Assembly (NCBI GenBank): GCA_031263835.1
Contig: JAISEZ010000136.1
Span: forward strand, 1-7,099
DNA: 7,099 bases
DNA from: Tannerella sp.
GTDB taxonomy: Bacteria > Bacteroidota > Bacteroidia > Bacteroidales > Tannerellaceae
Reading direction: 5' to 3'
Part shown: positions 5,524 to 7,099 of the stretch, in pieces
How the letters are laid out: every line of letters begins with the position of its first letter
Numbering within the stretch: the stretch's first letter is position 1
Made by a program: the position numbers and the translations under genes
The notes under the pieces: generated by a model
Databases searched by the model: none
Told to the model about the DNA's origin: nothing
Seen by the model: only the letters and a program-made list of their open reading frames with translations

Positions 5524-6507
5524 TTATCCGTGAAACGGCTGTGCCTCCCCGTTGTTTTTTATCCTGTCCGTCAGTTTTTCAAGCATGTCCCGGGTCATGG
5601 CGTCCAGGTCGTATTGCGGATTCCAGTCCCACTCTTCGCGGGCGCAACGGTCGTCCAGCGAATCGGGCCACGACTCGGCAATGGCCTGCCGCAACGGGTC
5701 GACCCGGTATTCCATTGTGAAACCGGGGACGTATTTCCGGATTTGCCGGCAGATAATCTCCGGGTCGAAACTCATCGCCGTGACGTTAAACGCATTCCGG
5801 TGCTGCAGTCGCGAAGGGTCGGCTTCCATAATCCGAATCGCCGCATGAAGCGCATCGGGCATGTACATCATATCCATAAACGTGCCTGCTGCAATCGGAC
5901 AGACAAAATGCCCGTTTCCGGTGGCGGAATAAAAAATGTCCACGGCGTAGTCGGTCGTACCTCCTCCCGGCGGCGCCACATACGAAATCAGTCCGGGAAA
6001 GCGTACCGAGCGGGTATCCACTCCGAAACGGCGGAAATAATAGTCGCTCAACAGTTCGCCCGTTACTTTCGTCACGCCGTACATCGTGCGCGGATTGCGC
6101 ACCGTATCCTGCGGCGTCATCTGTTTGGGCGCGTCGCTGCCGAAAACGCCAATCGAACTGGGCGTAAACACGCTGCAATGCATCTCGCGGGCTACTTCAA
6201 GCACGTTGAACAGGCCGCCCGTGCCGATTTTCCAGGCCGATTGCGGCCTGGCTTCGGCAACCGCCGACAGCAGCGCCGCCAGATTGTAAACCGTGTCCAC
6301 ACGGTAGCGCGACACCGTTTCCGCAATCTGCCGTTCGTTCGTGATGTCCACGACGGCGGAAGGCCCCGACGACGCCAGGTCGCCCTGCGGCTCGGCGCCG
6401 GGAATGTAACCTGCAACAATCTGACCTCCCGGATAACGTCGCCTTAATTCCATTGTCAGTTCCGAGCCAATCTGGCCCGTCGAACCGATCACCAATACAT
6501 TTTTCAT
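5524..6507 (-). CDS. tdh: NAD-dependent epimerase/dehydratase-type L-threonine 3-dehydrogenase
   Basis: A 327-residue extended SDR enzyme. The NAD-binding GSTGQIG (8-14) is at the N-terminus, NLAALLS (75-81) follows, catalytic serine(s) are in TPSSIGVFG (115-123), and the catalytic pair is Y143 and K147 in MYGVTK. The block PGLISYVAPPGGGTTDYAVD (171-190) and the segments MMYMPDA, FNVTAMSF and SWPDSLDD match the SDR-type threonine dehydrogenases as I recall them from Flavobacterium and relatives. The reaction oxidises threonine to 2-amino-3-oxobutyrate, which 2-amino-3-ketobutyrate CoA ligase splits to glycine and acetyl-CoA. That partner gene is not in the window. The start at 6507 has AGGAAAAGAGG nearby. 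It leads the operon with the two PAP2 genes; a functional link to them is not obvious. A general NAD-dependent epimerase annotation is the safe alternative. Confidence 0.9.
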   Translation of the reverse strand: MKNVLVIGSTGQIGSELTMELRRRYPGGQIVAGYIPGAEPQGDLASSGPSAVVDITNERQIAETVSRYRVDTVYNLAALLSAVAEARPQSAWKIGTGGLFNVLEVAREMHCSVFTPSSIGVFGSDAPKQMTPQDTVRNPRTMYGVTKVTGELLSDYYFRRFGVDTRSVRFPGLISYVAPPGGGTTDYAVDIFYSATGNGHFVCPIAAGTFMDMMYMPDALHAAIRIMEADPSRLQHRNAFNVTAMSFDPEIICRQIRKYVPGFTMEYRVDPLRQAIAESWPDSLDDRCAREEWDWNPQYDLDAMTRDMLEKLTDRIKNNGEAQPFHG

Positions 6508-6526
6508 ATCCTCTTTTCCTGTTTTG

Positions 6527-6542
6527 CCGGATCAAAATCCGG
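6527..6542 (-). other. Leader hairpin / possible operator before the dehydrogenase gene
   Basis: CCGGAT and ATCCGG form a perfect 6-bp inverted repeat with a four-base loop (TTTG on the minus strand). It lies between the predicted -7 box and the start codon, close to the expected transcription start. It has no T-run, so it is not a terminator; it could be a regulator-binding palindrome or an mRNA-stabilising stem. Confidence 0.4.
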
Positions 6543-6547
6543 GCGTG

Positions 6548-6555
6548 CAAAATTA
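6548..6555 (-). promoter_or_regulatory. Candidate -7 promoter box for the tdh-PAP2 operon
   Basis: TAATTTTG on the minus strand matches the TAnnTTTG consensus and lies about 40 bases before the ATG at 6507. The upstream 25 bases are AT-rich but lack a recognisable TTG -33 element, so the call rests on the -7 box and on its position in front of the operon. Confidence 0.45.
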
Positions 6556-6690
6556 CACATTATATTTAGATATTACGTCAGTTCGACGAAAGGCGTATCT
6601 CACGGGGGCGCGCCGGAAAGACAAAGTTCAGTGATGAGCGGGTGAAGGTCGGCAGAGGCAACAACCGTGCAAATAATTCATAATTCTTTC

Positions 6691-6725
6691 TAGTGATTAA
6701 TGATTAGTGGTTAGTGATTAGTGAT
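6691..6725 (+). repeat. Heptanucleotide repeat array 3 (TAGTGAT/TAATGAT units)
   Basis: Five 7-base units run from 6691: TAGTGAT, TAATGAT, TAGTGGT, TAGTGAT, TAGTGAT. They are followed directly by GCGAATC, which also borders array 2 in inverted form. Arrays 2 and 3 thus sit as inverted copies on the two sides of the six-gene block 1445-6507. The stretch 6556-6690 between the promoter and this array shows no gene or repeat. Confidence 0.85.
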
Positions 6726-6739
6726 GCGAATCTGCAGTA

Positions 6740-6890
6740 GCGACCGAGGGCTGAAAGCCCGGCATAACCCAGCCCAACGGCAACACCCTGGGTATGATGA
6801 CGCACGCTCCGTCCTGCGCCCTGAACCAACGGTCAACGACCGAAGGGGAGTTAAGGAATGCAAAATAAATAACATATAACCGTATCTCCG
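6740..6890. repeat. REP-like intergenic repeat with two short palindromes
   Basis: GGGCT-GAA-AGCCC (6748-6760) is a 5-bp hairpin; ACCCAG (6767-6772) and CTGGGT (6788-6793) form a second stem around 15 bases. The combination GAGGGCTGAAAGCCC followed by AACCCAG and CCTGGGT resembles REP-type sequences I recall as common between genes in Bacteroidota. The remainder to 6890 has no further obvious structure. A minus-strand open frame crossing the stretch is a translation of the repeat. Confidence 0.5.
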
Positions 6891-6891
6891 A

Positions 6892-7055
6892 TGTCCCGTC
6901 AGGGACAACATGTCGGTAGAAACAGACCATCCCCATGACGTACCGTCCCGGCGGGACGGAATGTGTCGCCGAAAACCCATATTCCGTCCCTGACGGGACG
7001 GGAGCAGGGGGTGAGACGTATATTTTCTACCGACAGACTGTCCCTGACGGGACAG
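6892..7055. repeat. Cluster of four GTCCC/GGGAC hairpins arranged as a large inverted repeat
   Basis: Four hairpins lie in a row: TGTCCC-GTCA-GGGACA (6892-6907), CCGTCCC-GGC-GGGACGG (6943-6959), CCGTCCC-TGAC-GGGACGG (6984-7001) and CTGTCCC-TGAC-GGGACAG (7038-7055). The first and last are part of larger arms: 6892-6922 and 7024-7054 are reverse complements at 28 of 31 positions, including a perfect 12-bp TGTCGGTAGAAA / TTTCTACCGACA. The whole can therefore fold as nested stems. No protein is evident; it looks like a small palindromic mobile or REP-type element. Confidence 0.8.
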
Positions 7056-7083
7056 GTAGAGACGTGTCATGCCGCGTCTCTAC
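7056..7083. repeat. GTAGAGACG/CGTCTCTAC hairpin
   Basis: GTAGAGACG (7056-7064) and CGTCTCTAC (7075-7083) form a perfect 9-bp stem with a 10-base loop containing CATGCC. It follows the hairpin cluster without a gap. The motif resembles a dispersed palindrome I recall from many genomes (GTAGAGACGnGGCATGCCnCGTCTCTAC). The last 16 bases of the window show nothing further. Confidence 0.7.
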
Positions 7084-7099
7084 AAACTGTTACATGTTA

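Noticed and set aside
5530..6447. Plus-strand frame of 305 codons
   Set aside because: Antisense shadow of the threonine dehydrogenase, with the His/Arg-rich text typical of such shadows.
6711..7070. Minus-strand open frame of 119 codons (and a 72-codon relative)
   Set aside because: It starts inside the hairpin cluster and ends in the heptamer array; Arg/Ser-rich text of the kind often mis-annotated from such repeats.

Overview
The window looks like a chromosomal segment from a member of the Bacteroidota, most likely the order Bacteroidales. The evidence is the gene families present (YqgE/AlgH, a SDR-type threonine dehydrogenase, a pyruvoyl arginine decarboxylase followed by an aminotransferase, PAP2 phosphatases) and promoter-like sites of the Bacteroidota type (-7 box TAnnTTTG). 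All recognisable genes are on the minus strand. They are fairly GC-rich, while the stretches between them are AT-rich or packed with repeats.

Layout in plus coordinates. 1-403: the start of an unrecognised minus-strand gene that runs off the left edge, preceded by a 61-codon hypothetical ORF. 404-1444: about 1 kb with no convincing protein gene. It holds two oppositely oriented heptanucleotide arrays, a 259-bp palindromic MITE-like element, other short repeats, and a minus-strand promoter / stem-loops / terminator arrangement that could be a roughly 205-nt small RNA containing an 11-base G tract. 1445-4012: yqgE, a class I/II aminotransferase and a pyruvoyl-dependent arginine decarboxylase, transcribed leftward from a well-formed promoter at about 4088-4116. 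4155-6507: two PAP2-family phosphatases and an SDR-type L-threonine 3-dehydrogenase, tightly packed as a three-gene leftward operon. 6508-7099: a non-coding, repeat-filled end with a third heptamer array, short REP-like palindromes, a cluster of four GTCCC/GGGAC hairpins arranged as a larger inverted repeat, and a further GTAGAGACG hairpin.

How the genes may work together. The decarboxylase makes agmatine from arginine, and the aminotransferase start lies just beyond the decarboxylase stop, so the two are probably co-expressed; the aminotransferase substrate cannot be read from the sequence. In the second operon the dehydrogenase starts threonine breakdown, while the two phosphatases carry complete PAP2 catalytic motifs and probably act on lipid-linked phosphates in the envelope. 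The functional link between them is unclear and may only be shared expression. Nothing here amounts to a proven new system. The most interesting unexplained items are the small-RNA candidate and the nested palindromic repeats on both sides of the gene block.
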